DNA from: Rhodocollybia butyracea | Taxonomy: Eukaryota; Basidiomycota; Agaricomycetes; Agaricales; Omphalotaceae | Assembly (NCBI GenBank): GCA_015501585.1 | Contig: JADNRY010000072.1 | Coordinates: 62,001-126,000, forward strand | Length of the DNA: 64,000 nucleotides | Direction: 5' to 3' | Part shown: positions 54,783-64,000 of the stretch, piece by piece | Layout: every line of letters begins with the position of its first letter | Numbering within the stretch: the stretch's first letter is position 1 | Program-made: the position numbers and the translations under genes | The notes under the pieces: model-generated | Database searches by the model: none | Told to the model about the DNA's origin: nothing | Seen by the model: only the letters and a program-made list of their open reading frames with translations

Positions 54783-55197
54783 CGCTTGTTCACAACGACG
54801 AGATTTTTTGCTTTCTAAGTATCTCCAGAAAGAATTCATCGGTTATGGAACGTACATAGCCGAACACAACGAAACATCTTATCCTCGAGTTCACCGGATA
54901 TACGACTCTTGGAGCGGAGATAGACCTACACCCACTCTCTGTATGGAACCTGAGCTCACTGGACCGAACCCAGCCCTGAGTATTATATTAACGACGATGA
55001 CCACGATGATTCTTTTATACTATACATTATTCCGTTGAAGAATATAACACTACTAGACGATCTATAAACTATGATATAGGTGGATAAGCACCCGAGTGGA
55101 TAGGAAAGTATAAACGACAATAACTAAGAAGCCAAGGTTTCACCAAGAGGAAGTGGAGAGAATGTGCAAGTCGAGAACGTGCAAATCGGGTCATAAC

Positions 55198-56751
55198 TTA
55201 TAGTTCAAAAAACCAGGCAACTACGAACCCAACCACAAAGCAAGCTGTCGGACCATACTTTTTCGCAACGTGAAACTCGCGGGGCGTCAAATGCAGTGAG
55301 TTTTCATGCCAGCCAACGACAATGCTCCCTCCATCTCCAAGATTGTCTCCAAGGGCCTCTAACTTGCGGTACAAATTGGAGAGTCGAAGGCTTCGTCTTC
55401 GATTTGGAAATTGGATATCTACGAACCTGAGACTTGAAGCCCATCGAGAATTGAGCATATGGACCAAAGCCCAGTCATCAAATTTGGTCACAGAAGTTGC
55501 TGTCAGTGACAATGTTCGTAAAGAGGGAACTATAACAGGAGAGAGGAGACACTCAATGAACAAAGACGAGAGCGGGCTAGATCTGACATTGGTATCATCG
55601 ACCTCAAGCTCCAGTAGAGATGGTACATGATCCAACAAGCGAATCAGACCATTACTTTCAAGCGGAACTTGCCGAAGTATGAGTTTCTCCAAAGCGCAAG
55701 ACGAATTGTGAAGAAAATCGATAAGAGCTCCCGGAAGTGTAAGGCCGTCCTCCACGTTGTGATGAAGTGATTCACCAGAACATTCGACATGGAGAGAGAT
55801 TAAGTTTGGGAACTGGAATGATATCAGAATACATTTCATAAAGTGCATGCTGAAGCGTCCCCAACGAAGATGGAAGGTGAGAGAAGAGAGTGTGGTCCAG
55901 AGCCTGGAGGGGATCGCATGGCAGACTTCTCCGCTCTCTTTCACGAGTTCTACTGGGGGCTCTCTCACACACAGAGAGCTCAGATTGGGAAATAAATCAC
56001 AAATGCGATTTACGTCTCCAAAGCACAAGTATATGTCCAGAGAAAGAGTGACGGTACTTGCTGCACGGGGTAGGGCAAAGTGTGTATGGAGGGAGTGAAG
56101 TCGCGGTGTGTCGTTCATAAGGAGTGTGATGGCAGAGTCATTGGCATGCAGAATTTCGAGTTCTTCCAACGAGGGAAGTTCTACATTGCCTGATTTGATC
56201 ATTGCTGCCGCTGGAGCTTGGATACGGAGTCTGCGAATATAGCGGCTTGTGAGATAGAAAAGTAGGCCTACGGCTTCAGCCGAGGTGTCAGGATCCTTGG
56301 ACAAGATGAGAACTTCGATAGTTAGAGGTAACCCTCTTGATCGGGTTACATGAGCTTGTATTGTGTCCACAAACCGACGAGAGTAACCAGCGTAAGTCAG
56401 CGGATGCGTTGGTACATGGAAGACTCGGAGAATGGCGGAAGAGCTCGCGGGTAGCACAACTCTAAAGTTCGTCCACAAACTTGGCGAAGAAATAGCCAGT
56501 CTACCCCAGAATGGGCAAACACAGCTGAGATCAATGGCAGGCGAATAGGATGGGGGAGGATCTGGGCCGACTTCTTCAGAAAGTCCAAGGCCAACGTCGC
56601 CAGGAGGTTCTGCGCAGACGTAGTCGAAGATGTCCAAAAGTAGCTCATCTGGCAGCCGGTTTATGGAGGCCTGGGCTTGAGCTTGGTGAGAGTCTGATGC
56701 TTCCAGCTGAGAGGCCAAAGATGAGACTGAATCCATGCCAATGCCATCCAA
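55198..56751 (-). CDS. F-box/LRR-type protein, intact, with C-terminal hydrophobic segment (paralogue 1)
   Basis: 517 residues without introns. F-box at about residues 30-45 (INRLPDELLLDIFDYVCAE) with DLSCVCPFWGRLAISSPSLW after it, then leucine-rich stretches to about residue 470 (LPSLEELEILHAN, LFPNLSSLCVREPP, VPSLLELEVDDTN). The last about 20 residues are hydrophobic (ACFVVGFVVAWFFEL), which could anchor it in a membrane. Such proteins usually bridge substrates to an SCF ubiquitin ligase. The neighbour at 57802 is its tandem copy. ATG at 56751 chosen because the F-box follows directly. Confidence 0.8.
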   Translation of the reverse strand: MDGIGMDSVSSLASQLEASDSHQAQAQASINRLPDELLLDIFDYVCAEPPGDVGLGLSEEVGPDPPPSYSPAIDLSCVCPFWGRLAISSPSLWTNFRVVLPASSSAILRVFHVPTHPLTYAGYSRRFVDTIQAHVTRSRGLPLTIEVLILSKDPDTSAEAVGLLFYLTSRYIRRLRIQAPAAAMIKSGNVELPSLEELEILHANDSAITLLMNDTPRLHSLHTHFALPRAASTVTLSLDIYLCFGDVNRICDLFPNLSSLCVREPPVELVKESGEVCHAIPSRLWTTLSSLTFHLRWGRFSMHFMKCILISFQFPNLISLHVECSGESLHHNVEDGLTLPGALIDFLHNSSCALEKLILRQVPLESNGLIRLLDHVPSLLELEVDDTNVRSSPLSSLFIECLLSPVIVPSLRTLSLTATSVTKFDDWALVHMLNSRWASSLRFVDIQFPNRRRSLRLSNLYRKLEALGDNLGDGGSIVVGWHENSLHLTPREFHVAKKYGPTACFVVGFVVAWFFEL

Positions 56752-56759
56752 GTCGAGGA

Positions 56760-57801
56760 CTTATGATGATCGATGAAGATATGTCGAAATAAATGAAAAG
56801 AGCGACTCACAATTGTGACCTGCGCTTTGTTCGAGATGGGGGTTGAATGATGGAGGTAGCTGTGTGCGATCAATCAACGTCACTTTCAACGTGTATCACT
56901 GCGCGTCTAATCAGACGCTTACAAATACCTCCGAACTCAGCTCAGCTCAGTCGAGCAGATATCGACGTTTACGGAACTGTGTGCAACATAGTTTTGCCTG
57001 GGTTTTGCCAGTTTGTCCCCGAGTTTGAGTCTCTTTACTCAATACATAATGTTCAATCTTCCAGGCTATTCGGAATCACTATTTCTGAAGCGCAGAATTC
57101 GACAATCCTCAGCAAATCCTCAGCCTTCAAGCTTCAAGCTTCAGCACGCTACACATGTTGGCGACATTTTGAAGCAGTATTCGTTTCTTGTGTATCATTG
57201 AATTGATATCACTGTCGTCGGTGTCAGCACGGGCTCTGAGACGACATAGTCCATTCACAGCATCTTCTACTATCGCACTCTGTAGGTACACGCAGGTACA
57301 CACTCAGGCTTGGCTAGATCTTATGTCGCCAGTTTACTTGTGATATGGATCAATCCTTGGCAGGAAGGATTCTATCTTCCTCCTAAACTAGGGCGTTCCA
57401 GGTGGAGAGGTCGTTATTATGCCTCGGACCAGGACCGAACACACGTATGTGTGTTTCAAGTGGTATTGGAACACGGATAAACCTCAACGTGACTGGTTTG
57501 TGGACATTTAATTCGACGTTTGAAGGGACGAAGGTGCCGCTCACAGTTCTTGCTGGACCAAGATCGACTTCCAAGCCGATGCGGCAAAATCGAAGGGATT
57601 CACTGTTTAGATTGGCAAAAGTCATTTTGTCTTTCATCACATCCTAGGATGTTACATAAACCTACTCAGTTCTCTAACACAAGCATCATCTCCCTCGTTC
57701 GCCTTCCAGGACACATACCTAACAACTATATCAAGTTCACTGTGAAGCGGATATTCAAGTGCACGTTGTAATTTATTGCAGATTTCTCGATGAAGTCACG
57801 C
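56760..57801. other. spacer between the two F-box genes
   Basis: Promoter of paralogue 1 near 56760-56950, including GCGTCTAATCAGACGC at 56904, matched by GCGTCTAATTAGACGC at 59411 upstream of paralogue 2. No other gene is supported. Confidence 0.4.
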
Positions 57802-59322
57802 TTATCTACGAAACTTGGGAAGATATCGCAATTCGAGTAGCAATATAACTTGAAGTCCGAGAACAAGAGCTGTTGGACCGTACTTTATTACGGACTGATA
57901 CTCGTGAGGAGTTAATTGTAACAGCTTGTTATGCCAACCAATGGTGATGTCTCCTTGTTGTCCAAAATCCTCCAATTGGTGGTATAGATCAAAGAGTCGA
58001 GGGCTTTGTCTTCGGTTTGGAAACTGAATATTCACAAACCTGAGACTTGAAGCCCATCGAGACTTGACCATATGGACCAAAGCCAAGTCATCAAACTTGG
58101 CCGAAGTAGTTACTGTCAGTGACAACCGTTGTAAAGACGGAACTAGAACAGGAGAGAAGAGAGATTTGATGAACAAAGACGAGAGTGGGCTACATCTGTT
58201 GGCGTCATCAACCTCAAGCTCCAGTAAATACGGCGTATGTTCCAATATGCGAAGTAGACTATTAGCCTCGAGGAGAACTCGTCGAAGTACAAGTTTCTCC
58301 AAGGCGCACGACGAACTTAGGATAAAATGAATGAGAGCTTCTGGAAGTGTAAGGCCGCCCTCTACATGATTGGGATCGAGTGATTCACCGGAACACTCGA
58401 CATGGAGAGAGATTAAGTTTGGAAAGTGGAATGATGTCAGAATACATCTCATATAATAGATGCTGAAGCGTTCCCAACGAAGGTGGAAGGTGAGAGAAGA
58501 GACTGTGGTCCATATCCTGGGGGGAACTGCACGGCAGACTTCTCTACTCTCTCTGATGAGTTCTCCTGAGGGCTCTCTCACGCACAGTGAGCTAAGATTG
58601 GGGAATAAATCATAAATGCGATTTACACCCCCAAAGCATAAGTATATGTCCAGAGAAAGAGTGGTGGTATTTGCTGCACGGGGTAGGGCAAAGTGTGTAT
58701 GGAGGGAATGAAGTCGCGGTGTGTCGGTCAAGAGGAGCGCAATCGAAGGGTCTTTGGCGTGTAGAATTTCGAGTTCTTCCAATAAGGGAAGTTCTACGGT
58801 TCCTGATTTGACAAGTGCTGCCTCTGGAGCTTGAATACGGAGTCTGCGAATATGGCGACTTGCGAGATGGAAAAGTAGGCGTACGGCTTCAGCCGAGGTG
58901 TCGGGATCTTTTGACAAGATGAGAACTTCGATGGTTAGAGGTAATCCTCTTGATCGGGTTACATGACTTTGTAACGTGTCCACGAACTGACGAAAGTGAC
59001 CCAGATGCACTGGTACCCGGGAAACGGCCGAAGAGCTCGCGGGATACACAAGTCTAAAGTTCGTCCACAAAATCGGCTCGGAAATAATCACTCTGCCCCA
59101 GAGGACGCAAACGCAGCTGAGATCAGTGGCGCGCGAATGGGATGGGGCAGGATCCTTTCCGACTTCCTTGGAGAGTCCAAGGCCAACGTCGTTACCGGGA
59201 GTTTCTGAGCAGACATGGTGGAAAATGATCAAAAGTAGCTCGTTTGGCAGCTGGTTAATGTAGGCCGTGGACGTAGAACGTTTCCAGCTGAGAGACGGAA
59301 TATGGTTCTGAAACCATGCCAT
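57802..59322 (-). CDS. F-box/LRR-type protein, tandem paralogue 2
   Basis: 506 residues, no introns, similar to paralogue 1 along its whole length: INQLPNELLLIIFHHVCSE, DLSCVCVLWGRVIISEPILW, RSRGLPLTIEVLILSKDPDT and YLCFGGVNRIYDLFPNLSSL. The C-terminus is again hydrophobic (ALVLGLQVILLLEL) but has a basic end (RYLPKFRR). The start at 59322 gives MAWFQNHIPSLSWKR. A tandem duplication of an F-box gene is typical of fast-growing agaricomycete F-box families. Confidence 0.8.
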   Translation of the reverse strand: MAWFQNHIPSLSWKRSTSTAYINQLPNELLLIIFHHVCSETPGNDVGLGLSKEVGKDPAPSHSRATDLSCVCVLWGRVIISEPILWTNFRLVYPASSSAVSRVPVHLGHFRQFVDTLQSHVTRSRGLPLTIEVLILSKDPDTSAEAVRLLFHLASRHIRRLRIQAPEAALVKSGTVELPLLEELEILHAKDPSIALLLTDTPRLHSLHTHFALPRAANTTTLSLDIYLCFGGVNRIYDLFPNLSSLCVREPSGELIRESREVCRAVPPRIWTTVSSLTFHLRWERFSIYYMRCILTSFHFPNLISLHVECSGESLDPNHVEGGLTLPEALIHFILSSSCALEKLVLRRVLLEANSLLRILEHTPYLLELEVDDANRCSPLSSLFIKSLFSPVLVPSLQRLSLTVTTSAKFDDLALVHMVKSRWASSLRFVNIQFPNRRQSPRLFDLYHQLEDFGQQGDITIGWHNKLLQLTPHEYQSVIKYGPTALVLGLQVILLLELRYLPKFRR

Positions 59323-59399
59323 TGAGGCCGATGGCTTGTAAATGTTGAGAATCTATCGAGATGAATCGACTCCAATTATGATGATCGATGAAGCATCGC

Positions 59400-59426
59400 A
59401 TGATCGCCCCGCGTCTAATTAGACGC
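59400..59426. promoter_or_regulatory. palindromic element upstream of F-box paralogue 2
   Basis: GCGTCTAATTAGACGC is a perfect 16-bp palindrome about 90 bp upstream of the start. A near-identical palindrome (GCGTCTAATCAGACGC) lies about 150 bp upstream of paralogue 1. A shared regulatory site is an inference. Confidence 0.35.
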
Positions 59427-59618
59427 TTAGTAAAGAAGGATGACGTACGCATCTCTTTCCTGCCTGGATACAGCAATGGAAATCTTCGAGCTCCTCGAGT
59501 TCATTCACTGGCAGACCTTTCTCGGTTTGTCTCTCTTCCACTCTAGAAAACAAGCAACAGCGATGAGCGCTGAGCTGCGAGCCATAGTAGTACCGTGACT
59601 ACTTACACCAGTGCCTGG

Positions 59619-60843
59619 TAGGGATCTCCACCGTAACCGTAAGATACGGCTTACGGTTACGGCTATACGGGTACCCGTAACCGTGGTTTCTGCGAGCAGT
59701 TTTTACATTCAGGCTCGTGTCCTGAGTCTGTGGAGAGAACAAGTTTTTCAAGTTTTTTCAAGTTGAAAAAAGGAGAAAAAAGAAAGAGAAGAGAAAGAGT
59801 TTATTCACTTTCTAAATACTAAAGAAATCTGAATTTTTGCGCTTGAAATCGATGAGTTGACGGACGTACATGCAATTTGCCTGACTCCGTTTCGGGAATT
59901 CAAGATGAATTCAAGGCCCTGGTCCTGACTTGACTCTCAATGGGAACTATCTCCGGATGGACTCAGGACTTGGCCAATAAAATTCAAGATGACAAAGTTT
60001 TCAGTGCTCCGAGCGCACTGCCGGCACAACTAACACTCTTGCTTTTTCTCGTCTTTTATGCACTACAAGTTCATATTTACACTATAGAATTCATGAGCTT
60101 GAATCCATTCAGATTAGCTGTCCTCCTTATCTCTTTGTGCTACAAGAACTTGAGCCAGGAATCAAGATTTTTTTCAGAATATCTTGCTTTTTCGCTGTAA
60201 GTATGGGTGTGCGAGTGGTGCACTTGAAGAAATCCATGTCTGTCACATGTATGACTGATAAAATGGTACATTCACACAGTGACAACCAGCGGCAGTCTTA
60301 AATACAGAAAGATGGTAAACATTTTAGAAAATTGATGTAGAATACTTAAGTAGTTGTAGTAATGAGTATAGTATTGATAAAATAAGCTTCGAACATCACC
60401 TCTGCTTGGCCACTGCTGTTGCGGCTCGTCATCATGGTGCTCGAGGTTTTCCTCTCACCAGCGGTTGGCCATGCGCACGCGAAATGATGAATAATTATGA
60501 TGTATTGTTCATGTGACCCTGTCCTGACTCCGGATTTGGCTAGTGGCTGTGTCAGGTCTCCACAGGACTACGAAACGAGCCGTTTTTACGGGTGCCATAC
60601 GGGTACCCTGTAGGGGCAAAACTGGCACTTGTCTCTATCCTGGTGAGTCGGAAAACAATTAAACCAATAGTTTTTGCCTAATGGATATTGGCTAGGACCC
60701 ACCAGCTCAAGATCTGATGTGCCGTATACCGTAAAAATACGGGTGCCAGCCGTACCGTATACTTGCCGTATACCGTACCGTATAGACCAATTTTGGCCAA
60801 TTTTACCGGCTGTAACCGTATACGGTTACGGTGGAGATCCCAA
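59619..60843. mobile_element. hAT-type non-autonomous element
   Basis: Ends TAGGGATCTCCACCGTAACC and TTGGGATCTCCACCGTAACC are inverted, and GTGCCTGG (8 bp) is duplicated at both sides (59611-59618, 60844-60851), as for hAT. CCGTATACCGTA/TACGG units crowd both ends. No transposase. Internal text has no recognised gene. Confidence 0.8.
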
Positions 60844-60851
60844 GTGCCTGG

Positions 60852-61624
60852 ATCAGGATCCACAACAATCTATATATTGAGGGCTTGTTTATGCTTCGCA
60901 TAGTAAACGAAGGAAATTGAACCCTTTTGCTACATACACAACGAGGAAGAACACAATTGTTTCACCCACAGCTAGCTCACACAAGTGACTTATGTATAGG
61001 AATAGCCTTGAGAGATAAAATGAAATCTCACATACGTGCATTGTATTCGAAGGTGCAAAACAAAATGACAAAGTAATCTAGAGTGACAACTGTGGCGACA
61101 CAGATTTGGCTACCAAAACATGGAAGGCGCCGACCGCTTCAAAACGGACAGTAGGATTATAAGAAAGATTGAAGGGTAGGCAAAGGTACATATCATTCAG
61201 GCTCTGCTAACCTGGTCTTCTAGGGTGTTCCCGGTGCAGGCTGTATCCTCCGCGGGGCTAGACTAGGATCACGACGCCAGTTGTCAACAATGCGCCCAAC
61301 TGTATCAAGTGCTTCTTGCCAAGAAATTCCTTGTCCCAAAAGCTCTCGTACACGCCACCTTCCAGCTCGCCATCATGCCATCGCTACGGGGCGTGCCTAA
61401 AATAATCTTAGCGACATAAAGCATAAATATGACCACTATACTCACCACCGAACATGTTTAGCAATGATCTGATGTCTAACAACTCAACGCACCCAAAACC
61501 ACGTTCACTGGGGCATGCCCTGAACGTCCGAAGAGGTATCATGCGTTTACATATGTGGTTATTCTTGGCCTCCGCGAAATCAACGAAGCAAACTGTGTCA
61601 GCATCCTCCAAGTTCATGATACGC
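60852..61624. other. gene-free stretch
   Basis: Short ORFs without features. The last part (ATGATACGCTCA, minus strand TGAGCGTATCATGAACTTGG) continues the 3' flank of the inverted GH76-like paralogue beyond the CACTA-type MITE. Confidence 0.45.
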
Positions 61625-61627
61625 TCA

Positions 61628-62794
61628 CACTGCGGGGGTTACCCGATAATCAGACCCAGAAAGTGTTGAGAAAATGCTAGGAATAGGCGACAATATCCTC
61701 GGCTATTCTTGAATGGAAATTTCTGTATAAGTATGAATGCATTCTGTGATTATTATTATAAGCATATTCCAGGATTTTTCTAACTAGTTCTTGTACAACC
61801 TTGAAGTTATTATTCTGAATAGCTCTATGTGTAAAACTTTGAGTATCCTACAGCAAAATGTCCTGTGAAATTTCTTCACAAAATGACATAGATTATAGCA
61901 AGAATAGTTAGATTAATCTTCACATAAGTCTAGATTACCACTGCCATCTCTACCTAGAGATTAGCCGGAGGTTACAGTGAGATTATGAAAGATATTCACA
62001 TAGTAATATGGGCCAGAAAACTAAAGATTTTCTTGAAATAATCTGCACGTGGAAAGCATGAGGTTTTTTGAAATAAACTGGCTCGGATTATATGTACCAG
62101 ATGTCCGGATGTCCAGACATCTTGGTGTCAATGATGTCCGGACATCGGGATGTCTTGCAGTCAAAACATCTTAGACATCAGGATATGTGACATTGATTCT
62201 CCTCACACCCGTAAACTGTGATCTCTATGCCATATAGCAGATGTCACACATACATCCAAGATGTTTTGATTCTAAGACATCCTGATGTCCAGACATCATC
62301 GACGCCGAGATGTCTAGACATCTGGTACATATAATCCGAGCCAGTTTATTTCAAAAAACCTCATGCTTTCCACGTGCAGATTATTTCAAGAAAATCTTTA
62401 GTTTTCTGGCCCATATTACTATGTGAATATCTTTCATAATCTCACTGTAACCTCCGGCTAATCTCTAGGTAGAGATGGCAGTGGTAATCTAGACTTATGT
62501 GAAGATTAATCTAACTATTCTTGCTATAATCTATGTCATTTTGTGAAGAAATTTCACAGGACATTTTGCTGTAGGATACTCAAAGTTTTACACATAGAGC
62601 TATTCAGAATAATAACTTCAAGGTTGTACAAGAACTAGTTAGAAAAATCCTGGAATATGCTTATAATAATAATCACAGAATGCATTCATACTTATACAGA
62701 AATTTCCATTCAAGAATAGCCGAGGATATTGTCACCTATTCCTAGCATTTTCTCAGCACTTTCTGGGTCTGATTATCGGGTAACCCCCGCAGTG
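61628..62794. mobile_element. CACTA-type MITE, nearly perfect 1.17-kb palindrome
   Basis: Ends CACTGCGGGGGTTACCCG are inverted, with TCA duplicated (61625-61627, 62795-62797). The arms of about 550 bp are almost identical. The centre (62100-62310) holds many copies of GATGTC/GACATC such as GATGTCCGGACATC. The empty site is visible at 54590 in the paralogous GH76-like locus. High arm identity implies recent insertion or repair copying. Confidence 0.85.
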
Positions 62795-62878
62795 TCAGGA
62801 CTCCGAGTTCGCCGACTCAATATTGATGTCGAACAGGTTGCGAACAAGATCAATTATGTAGCCATCAACCCGTAGCTA

Positions 62879-64000
62879 TCAACCCGACATATCATAGGCG
62901 GGTGGTTCAGTTCCCCATTCCGGCCTACCCTCCTGCTGAAACCTCAGCAGTAACATTTGGAAATGCTGCTCAAGTCGCGCAATACTTTTACCTATTGCGA
63001 CCGTACTTGGTGAGTCTGTATCTGTAGTATAACCGGTTAAATCATAACCAGAGCCCCGATTTTCCATTTCTGGTAGCGACCGCGCTGCGGCCAAGGAAGC
63101 CGGATCCGAGGGAGGAAGAGGATCAGGTTGAGGTACCTTCAGAATCAATAACGGGTCTACCGAAAAATTTCTCGGAGACATAGTTCTAGACCGCCGTAGG
63201 CGCCGCCGGTTTATCAAAAACCCAACTACGGCAAGGACGATGACTGAGATGGTACCGGAATGAAGACGAGTACAAGAAACATCAATCAAAACCTACCTCC
63301 GCCAAAAAGGCCTCCTACAATCGGCCCTACTAAAACGGTGTGGTGCTGTGCACCACTTGAGTTGGAACCACTACTAGTTGTGCTGGGGCTTCCGTTGTTA
63401 TATGCGGTGTCGATAACCTGAGCACCATTAATAAGTCCAAATATGGCCTTCGTCTGACTTGCCGAGTTATACGGCCCCGGGGGTCCAATCCAAGAACTTG
63501 CGTAAATATTACTCCCGGGATCAGTCGCCGCGGTTATGAGTGTGTTGTACTGAAAAAGAGGTCAAGCCGTGTTACCACAAGACAGTAAGTAGAAGTGGAG
63601 GGGGTTACTTACCTGAATACTCAGGAAACTCCCGATATACATCATCAGGTCAACAGGCTCTTCCATAACGTGATATAAAGCTCCGAGGCCTTGGACCAAG
63701 TAAGAGTCCCCATTGCCGCCTCCGGTGTCTAGAGGATAAGTTCAGACAAAAAATACCTGCAGGTGATAAATAAGAGCAAAACGCACTGATGATGCCGTTG
63801 GGAGCATTGCATAGTGCATTTGTCGCCAGTGTTACATTGACGATGTTGGAGCGCCTTCCAGGGTAAAATCAGTCACTTCTTGGATAGATGTTATGGTTAG
63901 TACTCACATGGAGTCCACAGATAGGTTCTGTAGCCCAAAGGTAGCGTCACCAGGTAGCACCGCCAGTCCTTCCATGAACAAGCCTGCTTGGTTAATCAGG
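62879..64000 (-). CDS. GH76-like membrane-anchored protein, paralogue 2, N-terminal part beyond the window
   Basis: On the minus strand, exons match the C-terminal half of 52088-54535: LINQAGLFMEGLAVLPGDA (at the window edge), NIVNVTLATNALCNAPNGII, then YNSASQTKAIFGLINGAQVI-like text, a Gly/Ser linker, the membrane segment VIVLAVVGFLINRRRLRR and a tail ending EPPAYDMSG (stop 62879-62881). Introns fall at the same places as in paralogue 1. The two genes are tail to tail with the F-box pair between them. The catalytic region lies outside the window. Confidence 0.7.

Overview
The window looks like a basidiomycete (Agaricomycetes) nuclear contig. Its genes carry many short GT-AG introns, mostly 50-70 bp. 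It holds agaricomycete-style F-box/LRR proteins, a GH76-like wall enzyme with a C-terminal membrane anchor, a fungal multi-pass membrane protein of an agaricomycete type, and eukaryotic DNA transposons. A Rhizoctonia/Ceratobasidiaceae-like genome is my guess from gene style only.

Layout. 1-2305 (-): CAP-Gly microtubule plus-end protein, cut by the window edge. 2.8-6.4 kb: tRNA-Ala(UGC)-like loci and repeat R1. 6407-14825: a nested stack, in which a CACTA-type foldback MITE is invaded by a pogo-like MITE, a full-length but decayed PIF/Harbinger element (itself holding about 2 kb of foreign DNA) and a hAT-type MITE. 15.1-17.6 kb: F-box gene pieces separated by a (TTAGG)n-ended insertion. 18.0-19.8 kb: O-methyltransferase. 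20.1-21.2 kb: membrane protein. 22.8-32.4 kb and 38.8-42.9 kb: segmental duplications made of tRNA-like loci, repeat R and three paralogous small secreted protein (SSP) genes. 32441-38580: a 6.1-kb DNA transposon whose single spliced ORF joins a GCM-like zinc finger, a DDE-like transposase and a ubiquitin-protease (USP)-like domain, with a KOW-domain ORF on the other strand. 45078-49643: a full-length pogo-type element broken by three small MITEs. 49775-50988: Harbinger-type MITE. 52.1-54.5 kb and 62.9 kb to the window end: inverted pair of GH76-like genes enclosing two tandem F-box genes, a hAT-type element and a 1.17-kb CACTA-type palindrome.

Most of the window is accessory DNA. The genes most likely to be functional are the CAP-Gly gene (one apparent frameshift), the OMT, the membrane protein, the two F-box genes and the GH76-like genes. 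The transposon coding regions are mostly decayed, with stops and one lost catalytic residue that all fit CpG-to-TpG change. Many insertions can be dated relative to each other because inverted-repeat arms or paralogues keep the empty site.

Transposon ends, target-site duplications (TSDs) and reading frames were read by eye. Family names rest on remembered motifs, not on searches.
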